Shown here one piece after another: positions 1 to 7,507 of a DNA stretch of 46,899 bases (position 1 is its first letter; each line of letters opens with the position of its first letter). Below the pieces are notes generated by a model, which did no database searches, had not been told where the DNA came from, and saw only the letters and a program-made list of their open reading frames with translations. The DNA comes from Legionellaceae bacterium (GTDB lineage: Bacteria; Pseudomonadota; Gammaproteobacteria; Legionellales; Legionellaceae). Location: NCBI GenBank assembly GCA_030696305.1, contig JAUYSP010000019.1:1-46899 (forward strand), written 5' to 3'. A program made the translations under genes and the position numbers.

Positions 1-1
1 A

Positions 2-1363
2 GCAGGCACAAACGGTGCTACTGGCTCTACTGGGGCAACAGGTGCAGCAGGTACTAATGGTGTCACCGGTTCTACTGGGGCCACAGGTACAGCAGGTACA
101 AACGGCGCCACTGGCTCTACTGGAGCAACAGGTACAGCAGGTACTAATGGTTCCACCGGTTCTACTGGAGCGACAGGTACAGCAGGTACTAATGGTGTAA
201 CTGGTTCTACAGGGGCCACAGGTACAGCAGGCACAAACGGCGCTACTGGTTCTACTGGAGCAACAGGTATAGCAGGTACTAATGGTGTAACCGGTTCTAC
301 TGGGGCAACAGGTGCTGCTGGTACTAATGGTTCCACCGGTTCTACTGGAGCAACAGGTACAGCAGGTACTAATGGTGTCACCGGTTCTACTGGAGCAACG
401 GGTACAGCAGGTACTAATGGTGTAACTGGCTCTACTGGAGCAACAGGTTCAGCAGGCACAAACGGTGCCACTGGCTCTACAGGGGCAACAGGTGCTGCTG
501 GTACTAATGGTGTCACCGGTTCTACTGGTTCTACTGGAGCAACAGGAAATACAGGTATTAAAGGAACGACTGGGGCGACAGGAAATACAGGCAGTAAAGG
601 TGCTACAGGCGCAACAGGTCCGACAGGTCCGACAGGTGCTACGGGTCGTACAGGCGCTACAGGTGCTACAGGCCGGTTATGGATATGGAAAGATTCTGAT
701 TTAACAAAGCTGACACAGAGTTCCGATCAGGATAATTTGCAGGTGACAGATAACGTTGATCTGAATTCAACGCAAAGTGAAACTACGACTACGACAGCTA
801 ACTACTTAAGTCGTAATTCAACGGATCTTAAAAGTAATGAAATTGGACAATTAGCAACCGCTTACGACATAACAGATTGGCAAAAAGCTTGTGTTCCCGG
901 TGAAAGCGCATTGGATTTTGCAGGGTGTCTAGTTGATACAGCCTCTCCTGCATATAAGCAGTTAGACTCCGCTCTTGGTGGTGCATCGAGCTATTTGAAC
1001 GTAGTTCGTGGAGTTACACACGGTGGATTTATTAAAGTTTTTGGACCGAATGCTAATGCAGTGGGTTCTACTCCAGAAATTACATTATTAACTACAAATC
1101 CAGCGCGCTGTGCAATTTATCAAATTTCGGGGCGGTTTTTATCGAAAGTCACAAGCTTGAAAGAGCCTGGCTATAAATCTGCGCTGTCATTACCGACCAA
1201 TATTCCATTTGGAGTGGCAACACCGTTACGAGTTAATATTAAGAATACCTCAACGTTAACTTATGGTTTGAATGACGGCCTGGTTATTTTGTGTCTTGGT
1301 GTTTCGAGATTAGAAGACTCAACTGGGGCTCCGTTGGATGGCACGGATGCAGCTTGGTCGTAA
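2..1363 (+). CDS. Collagen-like Gly-X-Thr repeat protein, 5' partial
   Basis: The reading frame is open from the left edge to a TAA at 1361-1363 (453 residues seen; the start lies outside the window). The first 225 residues are uninterrupted Gly-X-Y triplets, mostly [14 protein letters not shown] and G-T-A, with Thr dominating the Y position and Pro almost absent until the last triplets (G-P-T twice). Two lysine-bearing triplets, G-I-K and G-S-K, precede the end of the collagen region. The last 228 residues are non-repetitive, beginning L-W-I-W-K, then a Thr-rich linker, then a probable beta-rich C-terminal domain with two Cys pairs, which I do not recognise. Bacterial collagen-like proteins (BclA, Lcl, Scl) are surface-exposed trimers. 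A start at TTG 737 would cut the gene artificially, because the same frame runs through the repeats. The Thr-rich repeat is a plausible O-glycosylation substrate for the adjacent glycosyltransferases (inference). Confidence 0.85.
   Translation, partial: AGTNGATGSTGATGAAGTNGVTGSTGATGTAGTNGATGSTGATGTAGTNGSTGSTGATGTAGTNGVTGSTGATGTAGTNGATGSTGATGIAGTNGVTGSTGATGAAGTNGSTGSTGATGTAGTNGVTGSTGATGTAGTNGVTGSTGATGSAGTNGATGSTGATGAAGTNGVTGSTGSTGATGNTGIKGTTGATGNTGSKGATGATGPTGPTGATGRTGATGATGRLWIWKDSDLTKLTQSSDQDNLQVTDNVDLNSTQSETTTTTANYLSRNSTDLKSNEIGQLATAYDITDWQKACVPGESALDFAGCLVDTASPAYKQLDSALGGASSYLNVVRGVTHGGFIKVFGPNANAVGSTPEITLLTTNPARCAIYQISGRFLSKVTSLKEPGYKSALSLPTNIPFGVATPLRVNIKNTSTLTYGLNDGLVILCLGVSRLEDSTGAPLDGTDAAWS
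5..544 (+). repeat. 45-bp in-frame tandem repeat array, 12 units
   Basis: Units begin with a GGT/GGC codon at 5, 50, 95, 140, 185, 230, 275, 320, 365, 410, 455 and 500. Each encodes a 15-residue period, G-T-N-G[11 protein letters not shown], where x is A, V or S and then T, A or I. Most differences between units are synonymous or fall at the x positions, so copies are kept in phase and similar, as expected from slippage or recombination. The array probably extends left of the window. The last unit grades into shorter, diverged Gly-X-Y triplets ending near 676. Confidence 0.9.
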
Positions 1364-1410
1364 TACGTTAACAAACGGGGAACCGGTTTCTTAACATATT
1401 ACTATAAGGA

Positions 1411-1498
1411 ATTTCGACGTCCCGCGACTTGTTCGCGGGATCCAGTGTTTGTGTTTCTGCGGGACTTGGGCCTCTGATAATGAATTGTCAACAGACCC
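1411..1498. repeat. Palindromic repeat element, copy A (composite)
   Basis: The right end, TGAATTGTCAACAGACCC (1481-1498), is the same end seen in copies at 3285-3344 and 30725-30800. The left part, beginning ATTTCGACGTCCCGCG, matches the interior of the 30.7-kb copy. A perfect 7-bp hairpin, CCCGCGA (1421-1427) with TCGCGGG (1433-1439), looks like a second repeat nested in the first. The left terminal inverted repeat is not visible, so this copy is truncated or rearranged. It fills most of the gap between the collagen-like gene and the GT2 gene and may also act as a transcription stop for the former. Confidence 0.65.
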
Positions 1499-1518
1499 TA
1501 TATTAAGAGAACATATTT

Positions 1519-2652
1519 ATGATTAAATCAGAAACTCCTCTGATTGTTGTTGTCATGATGGTTAGAGACGAATCTATCTCACTGCAATCGACGTTATCTT
1601 CTTTTATGGCAGGCGGATTAACGCATTTTTTTATATTTGATACTGGTTCAAGTGATAATACCTTGCAACTTGCACAGGATTTTTTTCGGAACAATGCCGT
1701 TATTGGTTATGCGAAACAAGAAGCATTTATTGATTTTTCAACCTCACGTAACAGAGCCTTAACACTCGCAGAACAGCATTTTAATGATGCGTGTTTCTTC
1801 GTTATGCCTGATGCAGAATGGCATCTATCTAATCCGCAGGCATTAATTGCTTTTTGTGAGCAAGAAAAAAATAATGATACGCCTCTTTATTTGATGAACA
1901 TTCGAATGAATGCTACAGAATTTACTACTGCTCGTTTATTTCGAGTTGCTAGTCATATTCAATTTCAAGGCGCTGTCCACGAAGTTCCAGACGTAGTTGC
2001 TGATATTAAATGCCCTGATGACGTATATTTTGAAGTGAATGCGACAAGTCATGGAATTGAAAAAAGTAAAAGGCGTTGGCAACGTGACCTACTGCTATTA
2101 TCGGATGCGTTTCATCAGGATAAAAGTGATCCTCGCACGGCTTTTTATTTGGCTCAAACCTATGAATGTTTAGGTCTGCTCGAAAATGCTTATCAAATTT
2201 ATCAACATCGCGAAACCTTACCCGGTTGGGATGAGGAAAATTTTATTACCTGTTTGCGGTTGGGGTATATCGCTCAGCAACTTGCTGAATTCAATATGAA
2301 TTATTCATGGGATCATGCTATGAATCATTTCTTAAAAGCGTTTTCTCTGAGACCCCACCGCATAGAACCACTTGTAAAAATCGCGGATTATTTTTGGCCT
2401 CATAATATTCATGCATGTTATTTATTTATCAAACACGCATACGATATGCCATATCCAAAAAATGATACATTATTTATAGAGAAAGGCATGTATTATTTTG
2501 ATCGGTATGAAATTATGAGTCGTTGCGCTTGGCATGTTGGAGAATATGCCTTAGGAGAGCAGGCGACGTTAATTGCATTGAAGACATATCCAGAAGTCCC
2601 TCATTTGCATAGTAATTTGAAGTTATATCAAGATAAATTGAATGGTGGTTAA
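1519..2652 (+). CDS. GT2 glycosyltransferase with C-terminal TPR-like region
   Basis: 377 residues. The N-terminal half shows the GT-A signature of family 2: an opening strand ending in M-V-R-D-E (14-18), D-T-G-S-S-D-N-T (41-48), and P-D-A-E-W (97-101) in the place of the DAD/E metal-binding motif. Residues from about 190 to the end are helical and TPR-like (A-F-Y-L-A-Q-T-Y-E-C-L-G near 204-215, and later repeats). GT2-TPR proteins usually glycosylate proteins or small glycans in the cytosol. It follows the collagen-like gene by 155 bp and is 5 bp upstream of a membrane mannosyltransferase-like gene. That context suggests, but does not prove, glycosylation of the collagen-like protein. The acceptor and donor cannot be read from sequence. 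Confidence 0.8.
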   Translation: MIKSETPLIVVVMMVRDESISLQSTLSSFMAGGLTHFFIFDTGSSDNTLQLAQDFFRNNAVIGYAKQEAFIDFSTSRNRALTLAEQHFNDACFFVMPDAEWHLSNPQALIAFCEQEKNNDTPLYLMNIRMNATEFTTARLFRVASHIQFQGAVHEVPDVVADIKCPDDVYFEVNATSHGIEKSKRRWQRDLLLLSDAFHQDKSDPRTAFYLAQTYECLGLLENAYQIYQHRETLPGWDEENFITCLRLGYIAQQLAEFNMNYSWDHAMNHFLKAFSLRPHRIEPLVKIADYFWPHNIHACYLFIKHAYDMPYPKNDTLFIEKGMYYFDRYEIMSRCAWHVGEYALGEQATLIALKTYPEVPHLHSNLKLYQDKLNGG

Positions 2653-2657
2653 GCGGT

Positions 2658-3989
2658 ATGAAAGTCATTTTTCGTCATCCATTGTTCATCGGAAGTTTTT
2701 TTTTCCTAATGCAACTAGGGCTTATTTTACTAATTTGCCCAGAAAAAACATGGCTCCAGTCATGGTTAAGTTTAGCAACTCATTGGGATTCTGAATGGTA
2801 TGAAGCAATCGCAACCTATGGCTATATCAATATTGATGGCCCAGAGCATACAGGGCTTTTAAATGCCAATGTAGTATTTTTCCCTGGATATCCCTACCTA
2901 GTACGATTGTGTATTCTGTTTTTTGGCGTGAAGGCTAAAATCGCTTTACTGGTTGTTTCACAAACAGCAGCCTTGTTGTTTTGGTGGCTATTTTTTCACA
3001 TTGTGCGACATGCTCAGTGGTTCAAACAACTTGCGGCAGCTGTATTAGTTATGTCATTTCCAACAAGCTGGTTTTTTTATACAGCTTATGCGGAATCTTT
3101 TTTTATGCTTACGTGTTGTCTCATGTTATGGCTGGCCACGGAAAGGCGCTGGTTTGCTTCAGGTTTTACAGGTGTGCTGCTGACTGCGACTCGGATTATA
3201 GGTCTTCCTGCACTCATGGCTCCCCTAATATCAACGATGTATATGCAATCCAGAGCCTATTTTCAAAATAAGAAACAAAGAGTATCTGTTGACGATTCAT
3301 TTCCACAAGCCGCGGGACCTCGAAATATGAATTGTCAACAGACCTTACACACACTATTAAAAGAATGGATTAATCCCGGCTTTATTTTGATAGTCGGATC
3401 CTTTGGCTGCCTTGGGTTTCTAATTTATTGCGCAATTCAATTTGATTCATGGCATTTGTATTTTGATATGGAGCGTATCGGTTGGAAAGGCACAGCGGAT
3501 CCTATGTTTCTGTTTAAGCTTCCTACTTGGGTTCCCCCACCTTTTGGTTATAGTCTTGATTGGGCACCGCCACTGCCGAACAATCATGCTCCTTTTTTTG
3601 TATTTAAATTTTTTAGAATGGCTGCTTACAGTTTTTCTGAAATGTTAGTACCACTATTTCTTTGGTATTGTATATTTTATTCAATACGTATGTGTAAAAA
3701 AAGTACGGAGTTAGATTTAACTAGTTTAACTTGGTATTTCGCTGCCATATTAATTTTTTTATTTAACTGCTTTTCTCTGTCCACGCGGCATTACGAATCA
3801 ATGAGTAGATGCTTGTATCCTGTTTGGGTATTGTTAATTATTAGCGATATAACTCATCCGCAAAATGTATGTCTTTTCCGTTTAAGTCCAACAAAATTAT
3901 GTTGCGCACTAGTTCCTATTCTACTCATTCTAGTTGGATTTTGGCTTCAGTTGTTAGATCGGTTTTTTCTTGGATGGTGGGTTGCATAG
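2658..3989 (+). CDS. PIG-V-like integral membrane mannosyltransferase, with in-frame repeat insertion
   Basis: 443 residues with about nine hydrophobic segments. The first loop carries H-W-D-S-E-W-Y (42-48) and later F-F-P-G-Y-P (74-79), Y-A-E-S-F-F and T-R-I-I-G, the conserved landmarks of the PIG-V/GT76-type family, which takes sugar from polyprenyl- or dolichyl-phosphate mannose. It starts 5 bp after the GT2 stop, so the two are likely co-transcribed. Residues 210-229 are encoded by a palindromic element (3285-3344) that did not disturb the frame; they lie in a hydrophilic loop after K-K-Q-R. The last 36 bp overlap the 3' end of gmd on the opposite strand. Family assignment is fairly sure; substrate is inference. 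Confidence 0.75.
   Translation: MKVIFRHPLFIGSFFFLMQLGLILLICPEKTWLQSWLSLATHWDSEWYEAIATYGYINIDGPEHTGLLNANVVFFPGYPYLVRLCILFFGVKAKIALLVVSQTAALLFWWLFFHIVRHAQWFKQLAAAVLVMSFPTSWFFYTAYAESFFMLTCCLMLWLATERRWFASGFTGVLLTATRIIGLPALMAPLISTMYMQSRAYFQNKKQRVSVDDSFPQAAGPRNMNCQQTLHTLLKEWINPGFILIVGSFGCLGFLIYCAIQFDSWHLYFDMERIGWKGTADPMFLFKLPTWVPPPFGYSLDWAPPLPNNHAPFFVFKFFRMAAYSFSEMLVPLFLWYCIFYSIRMCKKSTELDLTSLTWYFAAILIFLFNCFSLSTRHYESMSRCLYPVWVLLIISDITHPQNVCLFRLSPTKLCCALVPILLILVGFWLQLLDRFFLGWWVA
3285..3344. repeat. Palindromic repeat element, copy B, inside a coding sequence
   Basis: Terminal inverted repeat TCTGTTGACGATTCAT (3285-3300) pairs with ATGAATTGTCAACAGA (3327-3342) with one mismatch. TA dinucleotides lie just outside (3283-3284 and 3346-3347), compatible with TA target duplication. 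The centre contains CCGCGGG. The element is read in frame as part of the PIG-V-like protein (S-V-D-D-S-F-P-Q-A-A-G-P-R-N-M-N-C-Q-Q-T). The same right end occurs in the copies at 1411-1498 and 30725-30800. Confidence 0.8.
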
Positions 3990-4988
3990 TTCGAGTGATT
4001 CAATTTGGGCATGAACCATAGTCGCAATCATTTGCTCAAAACTAATCGATGGTTTCCAATTTAATACACGAGCGGCTTTGGATGGATCTGCTACGGTTCG
4101 CGTTGCATCTAAAGGACGGATTAGTGCGGGGTCACTGATGACATAATCCTGCCAGTCTTTATCAACTACTTTATATGCTATTTCACACAATTCTTTTAAT
4201 GTATGTAATTGTCCAGTGCCAATGACGAAATCGCTTGGTTCTTCTTGCTGTAAAATACACCACATGGCTCGAACAAAATCTTTGGCATATCCCCAATCTC
4301 TTGAAATATCCAGGTTGCCTAAGGCTAACCTTCCATTTTGAACGATTGGAAGACCGCGTTCATTCATATGGGGAGAGTTGTTGATATTCAATGCCGCACA
4401 TGCGGCCCCATAAGCAATTTTCTGCGTGACGAAATGCAAAGGACGGCGTTCACTTTCATGATTGAATAGAATGCCATTTGCAATAAATAGATTATAACTT
4501 TCACGATAAATACGCGCCATTTGATGCGCATATACTTTTGATGCAGCATAAGGGCTTGCCGGATCAAAGGCTGTCTCTTCATTTTGAGGAGATACTTTTG
4601 TGCGACCAAACATTTCTGAAGAGGAGGCATGATACACTTTAGCTGAGGGACACATAACCCGAACAGCTTCAAATAAATGAATCGCTCCTATGCCATTAAT
4701 AATTACTGTTTCTGCAGCTCGAGCCCATGATTCACTCGGACGAGATTGAGAAGCTAAATTATATATTTCATTGGGTAGGGTGTTAGATATGGCTGTTACA
4801 ATATCAATACCATTAGACATGTCACCATACATGATTTGAATTTGAGATTTTAAGTGGGCAGGCAGGTTGCATTTCAACCAACTATCTTGGCGAGCTAATC
4901 CATATACTTGGTAGTTTTTTTCCAATAAGTATTCAGCCATAAAAGAGCCATCTTGGCCTGTAATTCCTGTAATTAAAGCTCTTTTCAT
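3954..4988 (-). CDS. gmd: GDP-mannose 4,6-dehydratase
   Basis: 344 residues, full length for the family. It is an extended SDR with the N-terminal G-I-T-G-Q-D-G-S motif (8-15), the S-S-E-M-F-G active-site loop (123-128), Y147-x3-K151, the substrate-loop landmark F-N-H-E-S-x-R-R, and R-D-W-G-Y-A-K-D-F-V, all typical of Gmd. It converts GDP-mannose to GDP-4-keto-6-deoxymannose, precursor of fucose, rhamnose, perosamine or branched 6-deoxyhexoses. ATG start with AAAGGG about 8 nt upstream. It is divergent from the GT4 gene at 5158 and overlaps the end of the PIG-V-like gene by 36 bp. The ketosugar reductase that follows it could be one of the SDRs elsewhere in the island (for example 42055-42939). 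Confidence 0.92.
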   Translation of the reverse strand: MKRALITGITGQDGSFMAEYLLEKNYQVYGLARQDSWLKCNLPAHLKSQIQIMYGDMSNGIDIVTAISNTLPNEIYNLASQSRPSESWARAAETVIINGIGAIHLFEAVRVMCPSAKVYHASSSEMFGRTKVSPQNEETAFDPASPYAASKVYAHQMARIYRESYNLFIANGILFNHESERRPLHFVTQKIAYGAACAALNINNSPHMNERGLPIVQNGRLALGNLDISRDWGYAKDFVRAMWCILQQEEPSDFVIGTGQLHTLKELCEIAYKVVDKDWQDYVISDPALIRPLDATRTVADPSKAARVLNWKPSISFEQMIATMVHAQIESLELCNPPSKKKPI

Positions 4989-5027
4989 GTTTACCCTTTA
5001 TTTAACCCGAATAATTTGAACTTGGGC

Positions 5028-5056
5028 AGCGTACTTATTTTGCTAAAAAATGTCAA
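5028..5056 (-). promoter_or_regulatory. Possible promoter for gmd
   Basis: Read on the minus strand, TTGACA (5056-5051) is followed after 17 nt by TACGCT (5033-5028), 40 nt before the gmd start. The -35 is a perfect consensus but the -10 matches only three of six positions. Nearby, a perfect 10-bp palindrome TCTCGCGAGA (5114-5123) followed by five T lies between this site and the divergent GT4 gene. Confidence 0.35.
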
Positions 5057-5157
5057 TTTGTATAGGTGGTCCAACACGTGGAAATAATTGTAATTGAAAA
5101 TATATCATGATAGTCTCGCGAGATTTTTAAGCAATATTTTGATCAAAAGGATAAGCA

Positions 5158-6324
5158 ATGTTTTCTAAGCAATCGCCTCCTGCTATGCATGTTGGTTTCG
5201 ATGTGTCACAAACAGGTTCTCACAAAGCTGGATGTGGATTTTTTGCTTATGCCCTGATTCAAGCCATGCTTGATTTGAGTGCTCAAACACGCTTTTCGCT
5301 TTATCCTTCTTTTGGTGATTTTTATTTTGATCGATTTATGCCAGTCAAAAACCCTTATAAAAAAGGAAAATACGGGCCGCGCCATGTTACCCGCGAAAAA
5401 GCCAGTATTTTTTGGAAAAATAATGAGTTAGAAGCGAAATTAAATAATCCTAATATTATCCATGCGAATAACTTTTGGTGTCCGACACAATTAACAACTA
5501 GTCGGTTAATTTATACATTTTATGATATGGGATTTGTTGTCGATCCCAGTTGGTCTACCGAAGCAAACCGTATAGGCTGCTTCAATGGTGTTTATCGTGC
5601 ATCAATTGCTGCGGATTGGATTGTCGCTATTTCCGAAGCTTCTCGGGCACACTTTTTGACTATTTTTCCCTATTTTCCAGAAGATCGTATACGGGTTATT
5701 TACCCCTGTTCTCGCTTTTCTGATCCTAATCTTTTAGGTGTACGTCCTAAGGCTTTAGAATCATTAGAAGGTGATTTCTGGTTATCAGTGGGAACTATTG
5801 AACCAAGAAAAAACCAACTTCGCTTAGCGGAAGCCTATGCCCGTTATCTTGCTCTGGGTGGTAAGCCAATGCCTTTAGTGTTTGCCGGTGGTAATGGTTG
5901 GTTGATGGATGATTTTCAAAAACAGTTACAGTCGTTGGGCATTGAGGAACATGTTATTTTAACCGGGTATATTTCAGATGATGAGTTGATCTGGCTTTAT
6001 CGCTCGTGTTATGCAAATCTTTACCCCTCATTGTTTGAAGGATTTGGTTTGCCAGTTCTGGAAGGCATGCAATTCGGTGCTCCGACTATAACATCGCAAT
6101 CAACATCTATTCCTGAGGTAGCTGGTAAAGCCGCTTTGTTATTGAAGCCTGAAGATACCGAAAGTTGGGCGCAGGCGATGTTTTCATTAGCGAATGACCC
6201 TGCAAAACGGCAACAAATGCGTGTTGATTCAAAAGAACAAGCGCTGCGATTTGATTGGAAACACAGTGCAAGTATGCTGTTAGAATTATATGCTGAGGCG
6301 TTGGCTAGCCCTAAAAGATATTAA
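5158..6324 (+). CDS. GT4-family glycosyltransferase (GT-B fold)
   Basis: 388 residues. The C-terminal half has the GT4 landmarks: S-V-G-T-I-E-P-R-K-N at the start of the donor domain, the V-I-L-T-G-Y-I-S-D-D-E-L segment, and the E-G-F-G-L-P-V-L-E-G-M donor-binding motif (E-x7-E), closest in style to mannosyltransferases of O-antigen loci. The N-terminal G-F-D-V-S-Q-T-G and H-A-N-N-F-W-C-P match the acceptor domain. ATG start with AAAAGGA upstream. It is a single gene divergent from gmd, and its stop overlaps by 4 bp the stop of the opposite-strand AlgJ-like gene. Use of GDP-mannose or a GDP-deoxysugar is suggested by gmd next door but is inference. Confidence 0.85.
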   Translation: MFSKQSPPAMHVGFDVSQTGSHKAGCGFFAYALIQAMLDLSAQTRFSLYPSFGDFYFDRFMPVKNPYKKGKYGPRHVTREKASIFWKNNELEAKLNNPNIIHANNFWCPTQLTTSRLIYTFYDMGFVVDPSWSTEANRIGCFNGVYRASIAADWIVAISEASRAHFLTIFPYFPEDRIRVIYPCSRFSDPNLLGVRPKALESLEGDFWLSVGTIEPRKNQLRLAEAYARYLALGGKPMPLVFAGGNGWLMDDFQKQLQSLGIEEHVILTGYISDDELIWLYRSCYANLYPSLFEGFGLPVLEGMQFGAPTITSQSTSIPEVAGKAALLLKPEDTESWAQAMFSLANDPAKRQQMRVDSKEQALRFDWKHSASMLLELYAEALASPKRY

Positions 6325-7505
6325 GCGTGCTTCAAATAATAATCAGCAAAACCATATAGATTGCGAGATATATTATAATCGACCATTTCTAAGATAATAA
6401 TATCACTCGCGGCAATATCAGCGAGTACCTTACGCTTAATGGATTTATCATCATCCGATGTAATAATATCCTGTGGATTATCTACTTCCCGTTGTTTGAA
6501 ATAACTCGACATAACCATCCGCGAATAAATGCCCGCCTCTTTGAAAGCAGAACGAATTTGATCAGAGAAGCTGTCTCCAATAAAAACAATATTAGGTCGC
6601 CAATGAGTTGCTGGATGTGTGGCAGGTTCAATCGTGGGATAAGTAGTTTCTTGAATAAGACCGGCGTGTGACCAAATATTCAAAAGTAAGTAACCATCCA
6701 CGTCAACAGCATTCATTACTGGCACCATGCGTTGAGACGGACCGCAATTAATCTCTGTAATCGAAGGAAACTTGGTTTGTGCGTTTGCCAGGATCTTATT
6801 TGCAATTAAACAACCTGAATAATAATTCCAATGGACTCCAGAAGTCGGATGGGTTTCTATTTTTAAAGTATGAGCGATCTTATTTAGAAGCGGCCTGGAA
6901 TCAATCACATGAACGCCTGCTCGTTTTAAGATTGCTCCAAAATTTGCTTTTCGATTAAAAATATTGGTACTTCCTCCTACTAAAAATCGACTCCCTAATT
7001 CGTCTGGATAAACGTAAGCTTTACTCGTTGCAATGACCACGGCAAAGTATTTACCCTGAGCAGCGAGGTTATTTTGAATTTTAATTAATTGTTTGGCTTG
7101 TTTGGTATATATTTTTTCCAATACTTGTTTGCGCATGACTTCATCATTCAGACAGTCGATGCTTAAATTACTATATAAACCATGTTGCTTCGTCACCATC
7201 AATTTGAGATATGTACTATCAGCCTCGCGAAATAATCGGAAATTTAACTCATTAAACGAGCGAACCAAAAAGGGATGAAACCCTAATCTCGCATTAAATT
7301 TTTTTTCAACCCACTCCTGCAATGATTTATTAAAAAAACTAGCGACATAGTTTTTGGGTTTTTCTGGAAGTGGATCGGTATAACCATACAAAGGTGTGCT
7401 TTCACGACATATTTTTAAAATACTCTGCACGGTCGGTGCCATTAAAATAACAATTAGAAAAATAGACAAAAACACACCAGCTTTTTTATATATAGCAGAT
7501 ATCAT
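6321..7505 (-). CDS. AlgJ/AlgX-like SGNH-fold acetyltransferase partner
   Basis: 394 residues with one N-terminal membrane anchor (about 9-26), the rest periplasmic. It shows the SGNH nucleophile block F-I-G-D-S-F-S at about residue 310 and the G-V-H-W-N-Y-Y-S-G block at about 224, the Ser and His pattern of the AlgX/AlgJ/DHHW family. These proteins take acetyl groups passed across the membrane by an MBOAT partner and put them on polysaccharide hydroxyls. The MBOAT gene lies 2 bp upstream in the same orientation. A V/A-T-S-K segment and L-G-S-R-F landmark also fit. The role, O-acetylation of the polymer made by this locus, is inferred from context. Confidence 0.82.
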   Translation of the reverse strand: MISAIYKKAGVFLSIFLIVILMAPTVQSILKICRESTPLYGYTDPLPEKPKNYVASFFNKSLQEWVEKKFNARLGFHPFLVRSFNELNFRLFREADSTYLKLMVTKQHGLYSNLSIDCLNDEVMRKQVLEKIYTKQAKQLIKIQNNLAAQGKYFAVVIATSKAYVYPDELGSRFLVGGSTNIFNRKANFGAILKRAGVHVIDSRPLLNKIAHTLKIETHPTSGVHWNYYSGCLIANKILANAQTKFPSITEINCGPSQRMVPVMNAVDVDGYLLLNIWSHAGLIQETTYPTIEPATHPATHWRPNIVFIGDSFSDQIRSAFKEAGIYSRMVMSSYFKQREVDNPQDIITSDDDKSIKRKVLADIAASDIIILEMVDYNISRNLYGFADYYLKHA

Positions 7506-7507
7506 TG

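Noticed and set aside
5-544. CRISPR array
   Set aside because: Repeats are contiguous with no spacers and are coding in frame.
15-704. Gln/Leu/Val-rich open frames across the collagen repeat (15-200, 465-704)
   Set aside because: They are a shifted reading of the 45-bp repeats; the Gly-X-Thr frame is continuous with the downstream domain.
737-1363. Independent gene starting at TTG 737
   Set aside because: The same frame is open leftward through the whole collagen region to the window edge, and no ribosome binding site precedes 737.
4388-4672. 94-codon minus-strand frame within gmd
   Set aside because: Shadow of gmd in another frame; gmd has full-length family motifs.
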